Origin: JALUUH01 sp964636675
GTDB lineage: Bacteria > Pseudomonadota > Gammaproteobacteria > S012-40
NCBI GenBank assembly: GCA_964636675.1
Contig: CAZWUO010000014.1
Span: 1 to 37,795, forward strand
Reading direction: 5' to 3'
Length of the DNA: 37,795 bases
Made by a program: the position numbers and the translations under genes. The notes under the pieces are model-generated. The model saw nothing but the letters and a program-made list of their open reading frames with translations. It was not told where the DNA came from and made no database searches. Of this stretch, positions 8,178 through 17,109 are shown one piece after another (within the stretch, counting starts at the first letter, position 1; every line of letters starts with the position of its first letter).

Positions 8178-9365
8178 ATGTCTGAAAACAATGAACTCCT
8201 AGCCACCCTTAAAACGATAGGAAAATTCGCGCTAATCGGCGCCGCATTAGCTTTCATTTTGGCCTATTTTTTAGGCGAAAATACCGATGTTGCCCAGTTC
8301 ATTGAAATATCAAAGGAAGATGCAAAAGAACTCGCTGAAGAGCATATAAACAACGACTCGCAAACCGTCTCCTACGCCGCCTCGGTTAAAAACGCCGCGC
8401 CTGCAGTCGTCAATATATACACCACGAAAAAAGCGCCAAAAAACTTATCCCCATTCCGCAATGACCCCATATTTAAACGTTTTTTTGGCGATGAGCCACC
8501 CGAAGGCCCCAGGGACAGACTAGAAAACTCGCTGGGTTCAGGGGTTATTATCAGCAGCCAAGGCTATCTACTCACCAATAACCATGTCATTCAAGGCGCC
8601 GACGAAATACAAATCGCGCTGCAAGATGGCAGAAATACCAAAGCCACGGTTGTCGGAACTGATCCTGAATCTGATGTCGCCGTTCTGAAAATAGAATTAC
8701 CTAATTTACCTTCCATTACCCTAGGACAATCCGATGTACTCGAAGTCGGCGATGTCGTACTTGCTATTGGCAATCCTTTTGGGGTTGGGCAAACGGTCAC
8801 GATGGGCATTGTGAGCGCCACAGGTCGTGACCGGCTCGGATTAACCACATTTGAAAACTTTATCCAAACCGATGCCGCGATAAACCCCGGAAACTCTGGA
8901 GGAGCACTGATTAATGCATACGGACACTTAATCGGTATTAACACCGCGATATTCACGCGCTCTGGCGGATCTCAGGGAATCGGCTTTGCAATCCCCATTA
9001 CTTCCGCCAAAGACATCACTGAGCAAATCATTGAAAAGGGACACGTCATTCGTGGCTGGATTGGCATCGAGATTCAAGATATTTCTCCTGCGTTGGCCGA
9101 ATCATTTAATCTCAATGAGGCAAAAGGAGTCATTGTTGCGGGCGTACTAAGACAAGGCCCTGCAGACAAAGCAGGCATGAAACCCGGAGATATTATTGTT
9201 GCCATTCAAGGGACTGAAATCGAGGATGGTAGACACGCCGTTAAACTAATCTCTAAATCCCCGCCGGGATCTAATATAGCGATATCCGCGTTGCGTAATG
9301 GTAAAAAAATAACCGTCTCTACGATCACAGAGCAACGCCCAATTATTGAAAAGAAAAGGCAATAA
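8178..9365 (+). CDS. Membrane-anchored HtrA-type serine protease, DegS/AlgW-like
   Basis: 395 aa. An N-terminal membrane anchor (residues 15-33) is followed by a trypsin-like domain with catalytic triad His136 (LLTNNHVI), Asp166 (PESDVAVL) and Ser240 (INPGNSGGAL), and one PDZ domain (about 285-385). One PDZ and an uncleaved anchor match DegS/AlgW, the periplasmic stress sensor that cuts the anti-sigma factor of RpoE/AlgU, better than DegP/DegQ, which have two PDZ domains. AGGA lies about 11 nt before the ATG. It is convergent with tatC, with only 4 nt between the stop codons. Whether it acts on an anti-sigma factor cannot be seen here. Confidence 0.9.
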   Translation: MSENNELLATLKTIGKFALIGAALAFILAYFLGENTDVAQFIEISKEDAKELAEEHINNDSQTVSYAASVKNAAPAVVNIYTTKKAPKNLSPFRNDPIFKRFFGDEPPEGPRDRLENSLGSGVIISSQGYLLTNNHVIQGADEIQIALQDGRNTKATVVGTDPESDVAVLKIELPNLPSITLGQSDVLEVGDVVLAIGNPFGVGQTVTMGIVSATGRDRLGLTTFENFIQTDAAINPGNSGGALINAYGHLIGINTAIFTRSGGSQGIGFAIPITSAKDITEQIIEKGHVIRGWIGIEIQDISPALAESFNLNEAKGVIVAGVLRQGPADKAGMKPGDIIVAIQGTEIEDGRHAVKLISKSPPGSNIAISALRNGKKITVSTITEQRPIIEKKRQ

Positions 9366-9369
9366 ACAC

Positions 9370-10254
9370 TCAACCGTCTTTTTTGAAATTACCATCTTTA
9401 TCGAGCTTAATCTCTTCTTGCTCAGCCGCCTTAAACGCTTCATCCATAGAAGGCGACTGACCAGGATCAACACTGTGCGCATCAGAAGCAACATCATCAA
9501 CCGAATCATCATCATTTGATTTTGGCTTAATTCTTCTTGAACATATCAAACCTACTTCAAATAATACTAACATTGGCACTGCAAGCAAAGTCTGTGAAAT
9601 AACATCTGGAGGTGTTAACAACATGGCAATAATAAATGCACCGATAATCATATAAGGTCTTTTTTCAGCTAAAGACTCAGGAGTAGATATACCGGTCCAA
9701 ACTAAAACGACAATCACTATCGGTACTTCAAACGATAAACCAAATGCAAAAAACATTTTCAAAACAAAATCGAGATATTTACTAATATCTGTCATCACCG
9801 CAACGCCATCGGGCGCAGTACTCGTAAAAAAACCAAACACCAGCGGAAATACGACGTAATACGCAAACACAGCACCCATATAAAACAGCAAAGAACTCGA
9901 TGCAAGCAACGGCAACACCAAACGTCGCTCATGTTTGTACAAACCTGGCGCGATAAAACCCCAAACTTGATAAAGTATCAATGGCATTGATAGAAAAATT
10001 GACAATACGAGAGTAAGCTTAAACGGCGTGAAAAACGGCGAAGCCACATCCGTCGCTATCATTGAAGTACCGACAGGTAATTGAGCCATTAGCGGTGAAG
10101 CGACAAAGACATAGATGTCGTTCGCAAATGGCATGAGCATTAGAAAAATAACGAGTATCGCAAGCAAAACTTTTAATAGTCGATCCCGCATCTCTACTAA
10201 ATGAGAAACCAGCGGTAAATCTCTAAGCGAACTATATCTATCCTGTTTTTTCAT
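9370..10254 (-). CDS. tatC: Sec-independent translocase subunit TatC
   Basis: 294 aa from the ATG at 10254, giving MKKQDRYSSLRDLPLVSHLVEMRDRL, the usual TatC N-terminus with the H-L-x-E-x-R-x-R signal-receptor motif. A longer reading to 10371 would overlap tatB by over 130 nt and is rejected. Six membrane helices are seen. The C-terminal tail beyond the last helix (about 45 residues, Asp/Ser/Glu-rich) is longer than in E. coli TatC (258 aa). The start overlaps the end of tatB by 17 nt. TatC with TatB binds twin-arginine signals; ActB1 in this window carries one. Confidence 0.95.
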   Translation of the reverse strand: MKKQDRYSSLRDLPLVSHLVEMRDRLLKVLLAILVIFLMLMPFANDIYVFVASPLMAQLPVGTSMIATDVASPFFTPFKLTLVLSIFLSMPLILYQVWGFIAPGLYKHERRLVLPLLASSSLLFYMGAVFAYYVVFPLVFGFFTSTAPDGVAVMTDISKYLDFVLKMFFAFGLSFEVPIVIVVLVWTGISTPESLAEKRPYMIIGAFIIAMLLTPPDVISQTLLAVPMLVLFEVGLICSRRIKPKSNDDDSVDDVASDAHSVDPGQSPSMDEAFKAAEQEEIKLDKDGNFKKDG

Positions 10255-10669
10255 TAACTGGGGATTTTTGCTGAATTGCCGAATCGTTGGAATGAGTGGA
10301 ATGCTTTTCATCAGGCAGTGCACGGCTATCAGCATTGCTGTTGTTACTGTTATCATCAGTGGCAGTAACACTTGAACTTGTCACGTCAGCCTGGTCTTGC
10401 TGTTTATTTTTAGCTGACATAGATAATGAGTCTTTAATGAGTATATTATGCCGCGCAAGCATTTCTTCTTGCTCTTTAAGCTTTTCTTGCAAGGTCTCAA
10501 CCTTATCGATTTCGTGCTGCAAATCACTTTTTACACTGCTTGCCATTTGCCGGATTTTCCCTGACCAATGCCCTGCCGTGCGAATAAGCCCTGGCAAACG
10601 CTCAGGACCTACCACAACAAGCGCAACAATACCTATTATCGCTAATTCCCAAAAACCAATATCAAACAT
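10238..10669 (-). CDS. tatB: Sec-independent translocase subunit TatB
   Basis: 143 aa. The N-terminal helix MFDIGFWELAIIGIVALVVVG with Glu8 and the hinge G-P-E-R-L-P are diagnostic of TatB. An amphipathic, Lys/Glu-rich helix runs to about residue 85 and the C-terminus is a Ser/Asn/Asp-rich disordered tail. It lies 24 nt downstream of tatA and its last codons overlap tatC. Confidence 0.95.
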   Translation of the reverse strand: MFDIGFWELAIIGIVALVVVGPERLPGLIRTAGHWSGKIRQMASSVKSDLQHEIDKVETLQEKLKEQEEMLARHNILIKDSLSMSAKNKQQDQADVTSSSVTATDDNSNNSNADSRALPDEKHSTHSNDSAIQQKSPVNEKTG

Positions 10670-10693
10670 AGCAGCAAAAAAATATTCGCAATA

Positions 10694-10957
10694 TTAGACC
10701 TTCTTACTATCTGATTTTTTCGCTTCACTTTCTTGCCTTACTTTGACATCGATCGCATCGTTGTCACTCGGCTTTTCAATCGTATCAGCGGGCTTTTTAT
10801 CGGCATTGGCTTCGCCTTCGCCGTCCTTCATCGCAGAACGAAAACCTTTTAAGGCTGAGCCTAAGTCACCACCGACAGATCTCAGCTTCTTGGCACCAAA
10901 CAATAACAGCACGATGACTAGGATGATTAACAACTGCCAAATACTAATACCACCCAT
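10694..10957 (-). CDS. tatA: Sec-independent translocase subunit TatA
   Basis: 87 aa starting MGGISIWQLLIILVIVLLLFGAKKL. The single helix, F-G-x-K-K-L hinge and amphipathic helix are TatA hallmarks. The start at 10957 is chosen because AAGGAGAGG stands directly upstream; an extension to a TTG at 11002 exists but would pass through the ribosome site. It is the first gene of tatABC, separated from hisE by a structured repeat-like element (10984-11108). Confidence 0.94.
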   Translation of the reverse strand: MGGISIWQLLIILVIVLLLFGAKKLRSVGGDLGSALKGFRSAMKDGEGEANADKKPADTIEKPSDNDAIDVKVRQESEAKKSDSKKV

Positions 10958-10983
10958 AACCCTCTCCTTAAATATAAACTCTC

Positions 10984-11108
10984 TAATGAGAGGCTCTCGC
11001 AAAACGCCAGAAGCGATGTTCCTTGTGAACTACATCGCTTCCATAGCGTTACCTAGGAGGCTGTCCGAGAATAGACAAGCTCCTAGGTATTTTGCAAGAA
11101 CCTCATTA
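10984..11108. repeat. Structured, MITE-like inverted-repeat element between hisE and tatA
   Basis: The outer ends form an imperfect inverted repeat: TAATGAG..GCTCTCGCAAAA (10984-11004) against the complement of TTTTGCAAGAACCTCATTA (11090-11108). Inside are two perfect 9-bp hairpin stems, GAAGCGATG (11010-11018)/CATCGCTTC (11033-11041), extended by AACGC/GCGTT, and ACCTAGGAG (11051-11059)/CTCCTAGGT (11080-11088). Folded, this gives a three-way junction. Both flanking genes read leftward, so it would be transcribed if his and tat share an mRNA. It could be a dead MITE, or a processing or attenuation structure. No T-run typical of a terminator follows it. Confidence 0.6.
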
Positions 11109-11153
11109 TTCGAACCATTATACATAAATGATTAAATATCGGCCATTTCTTCA

Positions 11154-11477
11154 TTATGTACTGCGTGATTTTTTCTCTTCAATGCCAGATAAATCAAAAC
11201 GTCTATCCAGTTCCGCTAATACATCGTCTGGGCCTAAGCCACGCTGGGCTAATAAAACCAAAGTATGGAACCATAAGTCTGCGGTCTCATAAACAATTTG
11301 TGTATTATCTTGGTTCTTTGCCGCGATAATCGTTTCTGCAGCTTCTTCACCAATTTTTTTGAGAATTTCATCCAAGCCCTTGGCATATAAAGATGCAACA
11401 TAAGAGGTATCTGCATCTGCAGATTTTCTATCTTCCAGCACAACGGCCAGATTTTGCAAAGTATTCTTATTTTCCAT
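11154..11477 (-). CDS. hisE: Phosphoribosyl-ATP pyrophosphatase HisE
   Basis: 107 aa, all-alpha NTP pyrophosphohydrolase. The segment KKIGEEAAETIIAAK carries the conserved Glu residues for Mg binding, followed by E-T-A-D-L-W-F-H. Catalyses PR-ATP to PR-AMP, the second step of histidine synthesis. It overlaps the end of hisI by 11 nt. HisI and HisE are separate proteins here, unlike the fused HisIE of enteric bacteria. It is the last gene of the his run. Confidence 0.95.
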   Translation of the reverse strand: MENKNTLQNLAVVLEDRKSADADTSYVASLYAKGLDEILKKIGEEAAETIIAAKNQDNTQIVYETADLWFHTLVLLAQRGLGPDDVLAELDRRFDLSGIEEKKSRST

Positions 11478-11859
11478 AGATATCTTCTGGACTCTTTAAC
11501 ACCGGCTCCACAAACTGCCACTCAGCATCTTGCAACTGCTTGAAAAAACAGCTTTGCCGACCCGTATGACACGCAATTCCACCCAGCTGTTCAATTTTCA
11601 GTAAGATGACATCATTATCGCAATCCAGTCGCAACGCTTTGACTTTTTGCAAGTGACCGGATTCTTCACCTTTATGCCACAACTTATTTCGCGAACGCGA
11701 CCAATAAACCGCTTCGCCGGAATCCACGGTTTTTTCCAAAGCTTGACGATTCATCCATGCAAACATCAAAACCTGACCTGATAGCGCATCCTGGGCAATC
11801 ACCGGTACGAGTCCGGAGGCATCCCATTTAATTTGCTCTAGCCAACTAATGACCTGCAT
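11467..11859 (-). CDS. hisI: Phosphoribosyl-AMP cyclohydrolase HisI
   Basis: 130 aa. The motifs M-F-A-W-M-N near residue 32, the D-C-D-N-D metal site and C-H-T-G-R-Q-S-C-F-F zinc site are all present. Opens the adenine ring of PR-AMP (third step of the pathway). It starts 10 nt after hisF and overlaps hisE, in line with tight coupling of this part of the operon. Confidence 0.95.
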   Translation of the reverse strand: MQVISWLEQIKWDASGLVPVIAQDALSGQVLMFAWMNRQALEKTVDSGEAVYWSRSRNKLWHKGEESGHLQKVKALRLDCDNDVILLKIEQLGGIACHTGRQSCFFKQLQDAEWQFVEPVLKSPEDIYGK

Positions 11860-11869
11860 TGATCGACCT

Positions 11870-12643
11870 CTATAGACGCACTTCGATACCGGCTTGGCGC
11901 ATACGCTGCTTAGCCTGGTTCATCGTGTATTCGCCAAAATGAAATATACTTGCCGCCAATACCGCATCGGCCTTGCCTTGAATAATCCCTGCAGACAAAT
12001 GATCCAAATTACCCACACCACCGGAGGCAATCACCGGTATAGACACGGCCTCGCTAATCGCCCGAGTCAGCTCAATATCAAATCCTTCCCGGGTGCCATC
12101 TCTATCCATACTGGTTAATAAAATTTCTCCCGCACCATACTCAAGCATTTTTTCAGCCCACTCGATCGCGTCTAAGCCTGTCGCTTTGCGACCTCCGTGG
12201 GTAAAAATTTCCCAGCGGTTAAGCGCACCAGGAAGACTCACTTTTTTTGCATCAATCGCTACCACAATGCATTGCGAGCCAAACTTTTCAGCGGCTTCTT
12301 TGACAAACTCTGGATTAAATACCGCAGCGGTATTAATCGCAACTTTATCAGCTCCGGCATTTAACATCCGCCGAATATCCTCAACTTTGCGAATACCACC
12401 ACCGACGGTTAATGGAATAAAAACCTGGCCGGCAACCTGCTCGACAACATGCACCATCGTCTCTCGATCATCCGAACTCGCCGTAATATCAAGAAAAGTG
12501 ATCTCATCAGCGCCTTGCTCATCATAGCGCTTTGCGATTTCAACGGGATCGCCCGCATCTCGAATATCGACAAACTTTACACCTTTAACAACACGACCAC
12601 GATCGACATCTAAGCAGGGTATGATTCTCTTTGCTAAACCCAC
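11870..12643 (-). CDS. hisF: Imidazole glycerol phosphate synthase, cyclase subunit HisF
   Basis: 257 aa, the standard length, (beta/alpha)8 barrel. Catalytic aspartates sit in R-I-I-P-C-L-D-V-D (Asp11) and V-A-I-D-A-K (about residue 130). Phosphate-binding loops G-G-G-I-R and A-S-G-G-V-G are present. With HisH it converts PRFAR plus ammonia into IGP and AICAR. It lies 11 nt downstream of hisA. Confidence 0.97.
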   Translation of the reverse strand: MGLAKRIIPCLDVDRGRVVKGVKFVDIRDAGDPVEIAKRYDEQGADEITFLDITASSDDRETMVHVVEQVAGQVFIPLTVGGGIRKVEDIRRMLNAGADKVAINTAAVFNPEFVKEAAEKFGSQCIVVAIDAKKVSLPGALNRWEIFTHGGRKATGLDAIEWAEKMLEYGAGEILLTSMDRDGTREGFDIELTRAISEAVSIPVIASGGVGNLDHLSAGIIQGKADAVLAASIFHFGEYTMNQAKQRMRQAGIEVRL

Positions 12644-12654
12644 ACATTCACCCT

Positions 12655-13395
12655 TTAATTTGCCTGCAAATCATCCGCAAGAACTTGTGCCTCGGCAAAA
12701 TCCAAGCTTCCTTCATAAATCGCGCGACCCGTAATTGCGCCCATGATACCTTCTTCTTGTACCGCACACAGCGCGCGAATATCATCAAGATTAGTAATTC
12801 CTCCGGATGCGATCACTGGAATTGCAATCGCTTGAGCCAGTTTTACGGTAGACTCAATATTCACGCCATTCATCATACCGTCGCGCCCAATATCCGTATA
12901 AATAATCGAGTCAACACCTATTTTTTCAAACCGCTGAGCCATATCAATCACATCATGATGCGATAGCTTTGACCAACCATCAATCGCAACTTTGCCATTT
13001 TTAGCATCCAAACCAACGATGATATGCCCCGGAAATTCCACACAAATGTCATCGACAAAGTGCGGCGCATTAATCGCCTTGGTTCCGATAATCACATATT
13101 GTACACCCGCATCCAGATAAGCTTGTATGGTATCTTCATCTCGAATCCCCCCACCCACCTGAATCGGAACATCTGGAAAAGCCTCTACAATATCATGTAT
13201 CACTTTGCCATTAACCGGCTTGCCGGCAAACGCACCGTTTAAGTCAACGATGTGAATACGCCGCGCACCGGCTTGCACCCATCGGCCCGCCATCTCGACA
13301 GGATCTTCCGAATATACCGTAGAGTCACCCATCTCGCCTTGACGCAAACGGACACAATGACCATCTTTTAAATCAATAGCAGGTATTACTAGCAT
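12655..13395 (-). CDS. hisA: ProFAR isomerase HisA
   Basis: 246 aa barrel homologous to HisF. Catalytic Asp8 lies in MLVIPAIDLKDG and the second Asp in IIYTDIGRDGMM; phosphate loops G-G-G-I-R and A-S-G-G-I-T are visible. Isomerises ProFAR to PRFAR. It starts 15 nt after hisH and is followed by hisF, the usual HAF order. Confidence 0.97.
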   Translation of the reverse strand: MLVIPAIDLKDGHCVRLRQGEMGDSTVYSEDPVEMAGRWVQAGARRIHIVDLNGAFAGKPVNGKVIHDIVEAFPDVPIQVGGGIRDEDTIQAYLDAGVQYVIIGTKAINAPHFVDDICVEFPGHIIVGLDAKNGKVAIDGWSKLSHHDVIDMAQRFEKIGVDSIIYTDIGRDGMMNGVNIESTVKLAQAIAIPVIASGGITNLDDIRALCAVQEEGIMGAITGRAIYEGSLDFAEAQVLADDLQAN

Positions 13396-13410
13396 TGCTC
13401 TTGCCTCTCT

Positions 13411-14055
13411 CTAACCCAGCGACCAATTAACAAAATTTTTCAATAACATGAGTCCAGCATGCTGACTTTTTTCCGGATGGAACTGTACCGCAAAAAGATT
13501 TTCCTTGGCTAATGCCGAAGAAAACCCAATACCATATTCGGTTGAACCCACGACCACATTATCAGCAGCAGCCGATACATAATAACTATGGACAAAATAA
13601 AATCGACTATTCTGTGCAATACCCTTCCACAATACATGATCCATCGCTTGATGCACCTGATTCCAGCCCATATGCGGAATTTTCAGGCGGTTTCCATTAT
13701 CCGGCGCCTGCATACCCGCGGGAAATAACTTCACCTTACCCGGCAAGAGACCCAAACAATGAGTGCCCTCATTTTCTTCGCTAAAATCCATTATCGCTTG
13801 CATGCCCACGCAAACTGCTAATACCGGCTTCTCTGCCACTGCCGTTTTGATCGCGTCATGCAGCGCTAATTGCTCAAGGCTATCTATACAATCACGAATT
13901 GCTCCAACACCCGGAAACAATACTCTGGATGCCATCTTTATATCACGCGCTTGATTGGTAATAATTATCTTTGCATTATCACTCACAAGCTCTAGTGCTT
14001 TAGCCACTGAATGCAAGTTGCCCATACCATAATCAATAATAGCAATCGTATTCAT
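13411..14055 (-). CDS. hisH: Imidazole glycerol phosphate synthase, glutaminase subunit HisH
   Basis: 214 aa class I glutamine amidotransferase. The nucleophile is Cys82 in L-A-V-C-V-G-M-Q, with His193 and Glu195 in Q-F-H-P-E-K-S-Q completing the triad. The oxyanion motif P-G-V-G-A is at about residue 48. It supplies ammonia to HisF. It starts 6 nt after the hisB stop. Confidence 0.96.
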   Translation of the reverse strand: MNTIAIIDYGMGNLHSVAKALELVSDNAKIIITNQARDIKMASRVLFPGVGAIRDCIDSLEQLALHDAIKTAVAEKPVLAVCVGMQAIMDFSEENEGTHCLGLLPGKVKLFPAGMQAPDNGNRLKIPHMGWNQVHQAMDHVLWKGIAQNSRFYFVHSYYVSAAADNVVVGSTEYGIGFSSALAKENLFAVQFHPEKSQHAGLMLLKNFVNWSLG

Positions 14056-14061
14056 GTGAGC

Positions 14062-14655
14062 TTACAAACTGCCTTTGGTAGAAGGAATGCTGTCGCCGAT
14101 TCGCTGATCGATTTCCACGGCATTTCTCACTGCGCGCCCAAAGGCTTTGAAAATTGTCTCTGCAATATGATGTGCATTTCGGCCACGAAGACTATCGATA
14201 TGTAATGTAACATGGGCATGATTCACAAATCCTTGAAAAAACTCGTAAAACAACTCAACATCAAAAGAACCAATACTGCCACGCGCAAACTCCGCATGAA
14301 ACTGCAAACCCGGTCGCCCGGAAAAATCAATCACCACCCGACTCAAGGCTTCGTCTAATGGAACATAGGCATGGCCATATCTGCGGATGCCTTTTTTATC
14401 CGCCAGCGATTTACTAAATGCCTGACCCAGTGTAATCCCGATATCCTCCACCGTGTGATGCGCATCAATATGTAAATCACCTTTTGCCTTAATGTCGAGA
14501 TCAAGCAAACCATGCCGAGCTACCTGTTCTAACATGTGCTCCAAGAAAGGAATACCCGTGTCTAATTGGCTTTTGCCTGAACCATCCAAGTTAATGGATA
14601 CTGTAACTTGAGTTTCAAGCGTGTCACGCGACACCGATGCTTGACGATTTTTCAC
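14062..14655 (-). CDS. hisB: Imidazoleglycerol-phosphate dehydratase HisB
   Basis: 197 aa, the monofunctional dehydratase; the N-terminal histidinol-phosphate phosphatase domain of enteric HisB is absent. Manganese-binding repeats D-A-H-H-T-V-E-D and N-A-H-H-I-A-E are visible. The start is GTG at 14655, overlapping the TGA of hisC (GTGA), with GGAG about 8 nt upstream. A separate histidinol-phosphate phosphatase must be encoded elsewhere. Confidence 0.95.
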   Translation of the reverse strand: MKNRQASVSRDTLETQVTVSINLDGSGKSQLDTGIPFLEHMLEQVARHGLLDLDIKAKGDLHIDAHHTVEDIGITLGQAFSKSLADKKGIRRYGHAYVPLDEALSRVVIDFSGRPGLQFHAEFARGSIGSFDVELFYEFFQGFVNHAHVTLHIDSLRGRNAHHIAETIFKAFGRAVRNAVEIDQRIGDSIPSTKGSL

Positions 14656-15764
14656 TGGGTAACTCCTTGACGTTTTACACCATTGGAATCTTTAAGCCGA
14701 TCTAACACCTTCTCTAAAGACGCTAAAAATTTTGCATTTTCTTCCGGCGTCCCTACCGTTACACGTAAACAATCCGTTAACAACCCTGCCTGTTTATTTA
14801 AGGTCTTAATCAATATTCCATCGGACTTTAAGGCAGCAAAAATTATTTCAGATTTTTCAGGTTCGGTCTTAAATAAAATAAAATTAGCTTTAGAAGGAAA
14901 AACACGCAAAGATGAAAAACCACTCAAGGCCTCAAATAAAAGGGCGCGATCTTGTTTAATCTGTACTGTTTGTCGATCAAACACGTGTTTGTGATCAAAT
15001 GCAAACTTGGCACTTATCTGCGTCAACACATTAATATTATAAGGCAACCTGACCTTATTGAATGCATCAATGAGCTGAGGATGAGCGGCTAACAAACCTA
15101 GGCGCAATCCTGCTAAGCCCATTTTCGAAACAGTACGCAACACCAATAAATTCGGATAATGTGCAAGTTCGTGCATAAAACTATCATCTGCAAAAGCATG
15201 ATATGCCTCATCCACAACCACCAAACCAGGACTCTGCTCAATGATCGCTTTTATGTCTTCACGATCAAATAAATTGCCAGTCGGATTATTGGGGTAAGCA
15301 ATAAATACCACGGCCGGTTTTTGCTCTTTGATCGTCTGCAACATCTGCGAAAGATTCAGACCAAAATCATTGTCTAAGGGTACCCCCTCGTAACGCATAC
15401 CCACGCACAATGCAATCATACGGTACATACTAAAACTGGGTTCGGGAGCCAGTATCAATCGATCAGGCTCCGCAACAGCCATCGCGATAATTTGAATAAT
15501 TTCATCCGATCCATTACCCAGCAATACCTCTGCCTCATTAGGGATCTCCATCGCTAACTTTAAAGTAGCCACGAGTTCTTTGGAGGCAGGGTCGGGATAA
15601 CGATTAATATCTGCAACCGCTAACGCTTCAGCAAGCTGTTGCTGTAGTTCAGCGGGTAAACAATAGGGGTTCTCCATCGCATCAAGCTTTAGCATGCCTT
15701 TGGCATTAGGTACGTGATAGGCTTGCAAAGCTTTAATAGATTGTTTAATCAATGAGTCAAACAT
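14652..15764 (-). CDS. hisC: Histidinol-phosphate aminotransferase HisC
   Basis: 370 aa PLP-dependent class I/II aminotransferase. Lys214 in R-T-V-S-K-M-G-L-A-G-L-R-L-G is the PLP lysine; N-P-N-N-P-T-G-type motif (AYPNNPTGN) and V-V-D-E-A-Y are in place. Converts imidazole acetol phosphate to histidinol phosphate. It is followed by hisB with a 4-nt overlap and preceded by hisD with a 33-nt gap. Confidence 0.95.
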   Translation of the reverse strand: MFDSLIKQSIKALQAYHVPNAKGMLKLDAMENPYCLPAELQQQLAEALAVADINRYPDPASKELVATLKLAMEIPNEAEVLLGNGSDEIIQIIAMAVAEPDRLILAPEPSFSMYRMIALCVGMRYEGVPLDNDFGLNLSQMLQTIKEQKPAVVFIAYPNNPTGNLFDREDIKAIIEQSPGLVVVDEAYHAFADDSFMHELAHYPNLLVLRTVSKMGLAGLRLGLLAAHPQLIDAFNKVRLPYNINVLTQISAKFAFDHKHVFDRQTVQIKQDRALLFEALSGFSSLRVFPSKANFILFKTEPEKSEIIFAALKSDGILIKTLNKQAGLLTDCLRVTVGTPEENAKFLASLEKVLDRLKDSNGVKRQGVTQ

Positions 15765-15797
15765 AACACTTTTTTTCCGCGTTATTTAAGGCTACCG

Positions 15798-17099
15798 CTA
15801 AGTCCTTTGTATGCGAAACTCAGCTGATCGCGCATGTGCTGTTAAACCTTCGCCTCGCGCAAACTGCGCGGCTATCACACCTAAATTTGAGGCGCCTTGC
15901 TCGGAACACATAATTAAACTTGATCGTTTTTGAAAATCGTAAACGCCCAGAGGAGAACTGAAACGAGACGTTCTGGAGGTCGGTAAAACATGGTTGGGAC
16001 CCGCACAATAATCACCTACCGCCTCGGCAGTATATCGGCCCATAAAAATAGCACCTGCATTGCGAATACTTTTCACGTACGTTTGCGGATCGGCTACCGA
16101 TAACTCCAAATGCTCGGGCGCAATATAATTCGAAATTTCTGCCGCTTCAGCCAAGTCCTTGACATGTATTAGCCCTCCCCTGGTCTGTAATGACTTGCGA
16201 ATAATTTCACTGCGTTCCATTTCGGGCAACAGTTTTTCAATGCTTTGCTTTACTCGCTCTATAAAACCCGCGTCAGGTGAAATTAATATAGACTGAGCAT
16301 CTTCATCATGCTCAGCTTGCGAAAACAAGTCCATCGCAATCCAATCCGGATTTGTTTTACCGTCGCAAATCACCAGAATTTCAGAAGGCCCTGCAATCAT
16401 GTCAATACCTGCCACACCGAAAATTTGTCGCTTCGCCGTGGCTACATAAATATTACCAGGGCCCACTATCTTCGCAACCGCCGGAACCAATTCAGTGCCA
16501 TAAGCTAATGCAGCTATCGCTTGCGCTCCACCAATACAGAAAACACGATCCACTCCAGAAACCGCTGCCGCCGCGAGTACCAATTCATTTTGTAATCCAT
16601 CAGGTGTTGGCACCACCATGATAAGCTCGGGCACACCGGCTACTTTTGCCGGAATCGCATTCATCAATACGGAAGAAGGATAAGCGGCTTTGCCACCCGG
16701 CACGTATAAGCCTACTTTATCTAATGGCGTAACCTGTTGTCCCAACACCGTTCCGTCAGCTTCGGTATAAGTCCAAGAATCCTGTTTCTGATGTTCGTGA
16801 TAACTACGGATACGCGCAGAGGATTTTTCAAGTAACTGTTTATAATCGTCACTCAAACCATCATAGGCTTGTTGCAATCTTGTTTTTCCAATTTCTAAAT
16901 CAGTTGGAGTCTTAAACGTTGTTCGATCAAACTTATTCGTATATTCTATTAATGCTTGATCGCCGCGTTGGCGTACCTGCTGAATTATCTGACTAACCGT
17001 TTTCATTACTGTTTCGTCAGACACACCTTCCCAGGCTATCAGCTTATCTAAGTTTGCCCAGAAATCATTATCGCTCGCGTTAAATTGCTTAATATTCAT
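15798..17099 (-). CDS. hisD: Histidinol dehydrogenase HisD
   Basis: 433 aa from the ATG at 17099 (an upstream in-frame TTG at 17108 is also possible; neither has a clear ribosome site). Recognisable blocks are VPGGKAAYPSSVLMNAIPAK, IDMIAGPSEI and the catalytic I-A-P-E-H-L-E. Carries out the last two oxidations, histidinol to histidine, with NAD and zinc. It starts 10 nt downstream of hisG. Confidence 0.96.
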   Translation of the reverse strand: MNIKQFNASDNDFWANLDKLIAWEGVSDETVMKTVSQIIQQVRQRGDQALIEYTNKFDRTTFKTPTDLEIGKTRLQQAYDGLSDDYKQLLEKSSARIRSYHEHQKQDSWTYTEADGTVLGQQVTPLDKVGLYVPGGKAAYPSSVLMNAIPAKVAGVPELIMVVPTPDGLQNELVLAAAAVSGVDRVFCIGGAQAIAALAYGTELVPAVAKIVGPGNIYVATAKRQIFGVAGIDMIAGPSEILVICDGKTNPDWIAMDLFSQAEHDEDAQSILISPDAGFIERVKQSIEKLLPEMERSEIIRKSLQTRGGLIHVKDLAEAAEISNYIAPEHLELSVADPQTYVKSIRNAGAIFMGRYTAEAVGDYCAGPNHVLPTSRTSRFSSPLGVYDFQKRSSLIMCSEQGASNLGVIAAQFARGEGLTAHARSAEFRIQRT

Positions 17100-17109
17100 T
17101 GTATTCAAA

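Noticed and set aside
10255..10371. N-terminal extension of TatC
   Set aside because: It lies over tatB codons in another frame and would place a hydrophobic non-family stretch before the conserved TatC start.
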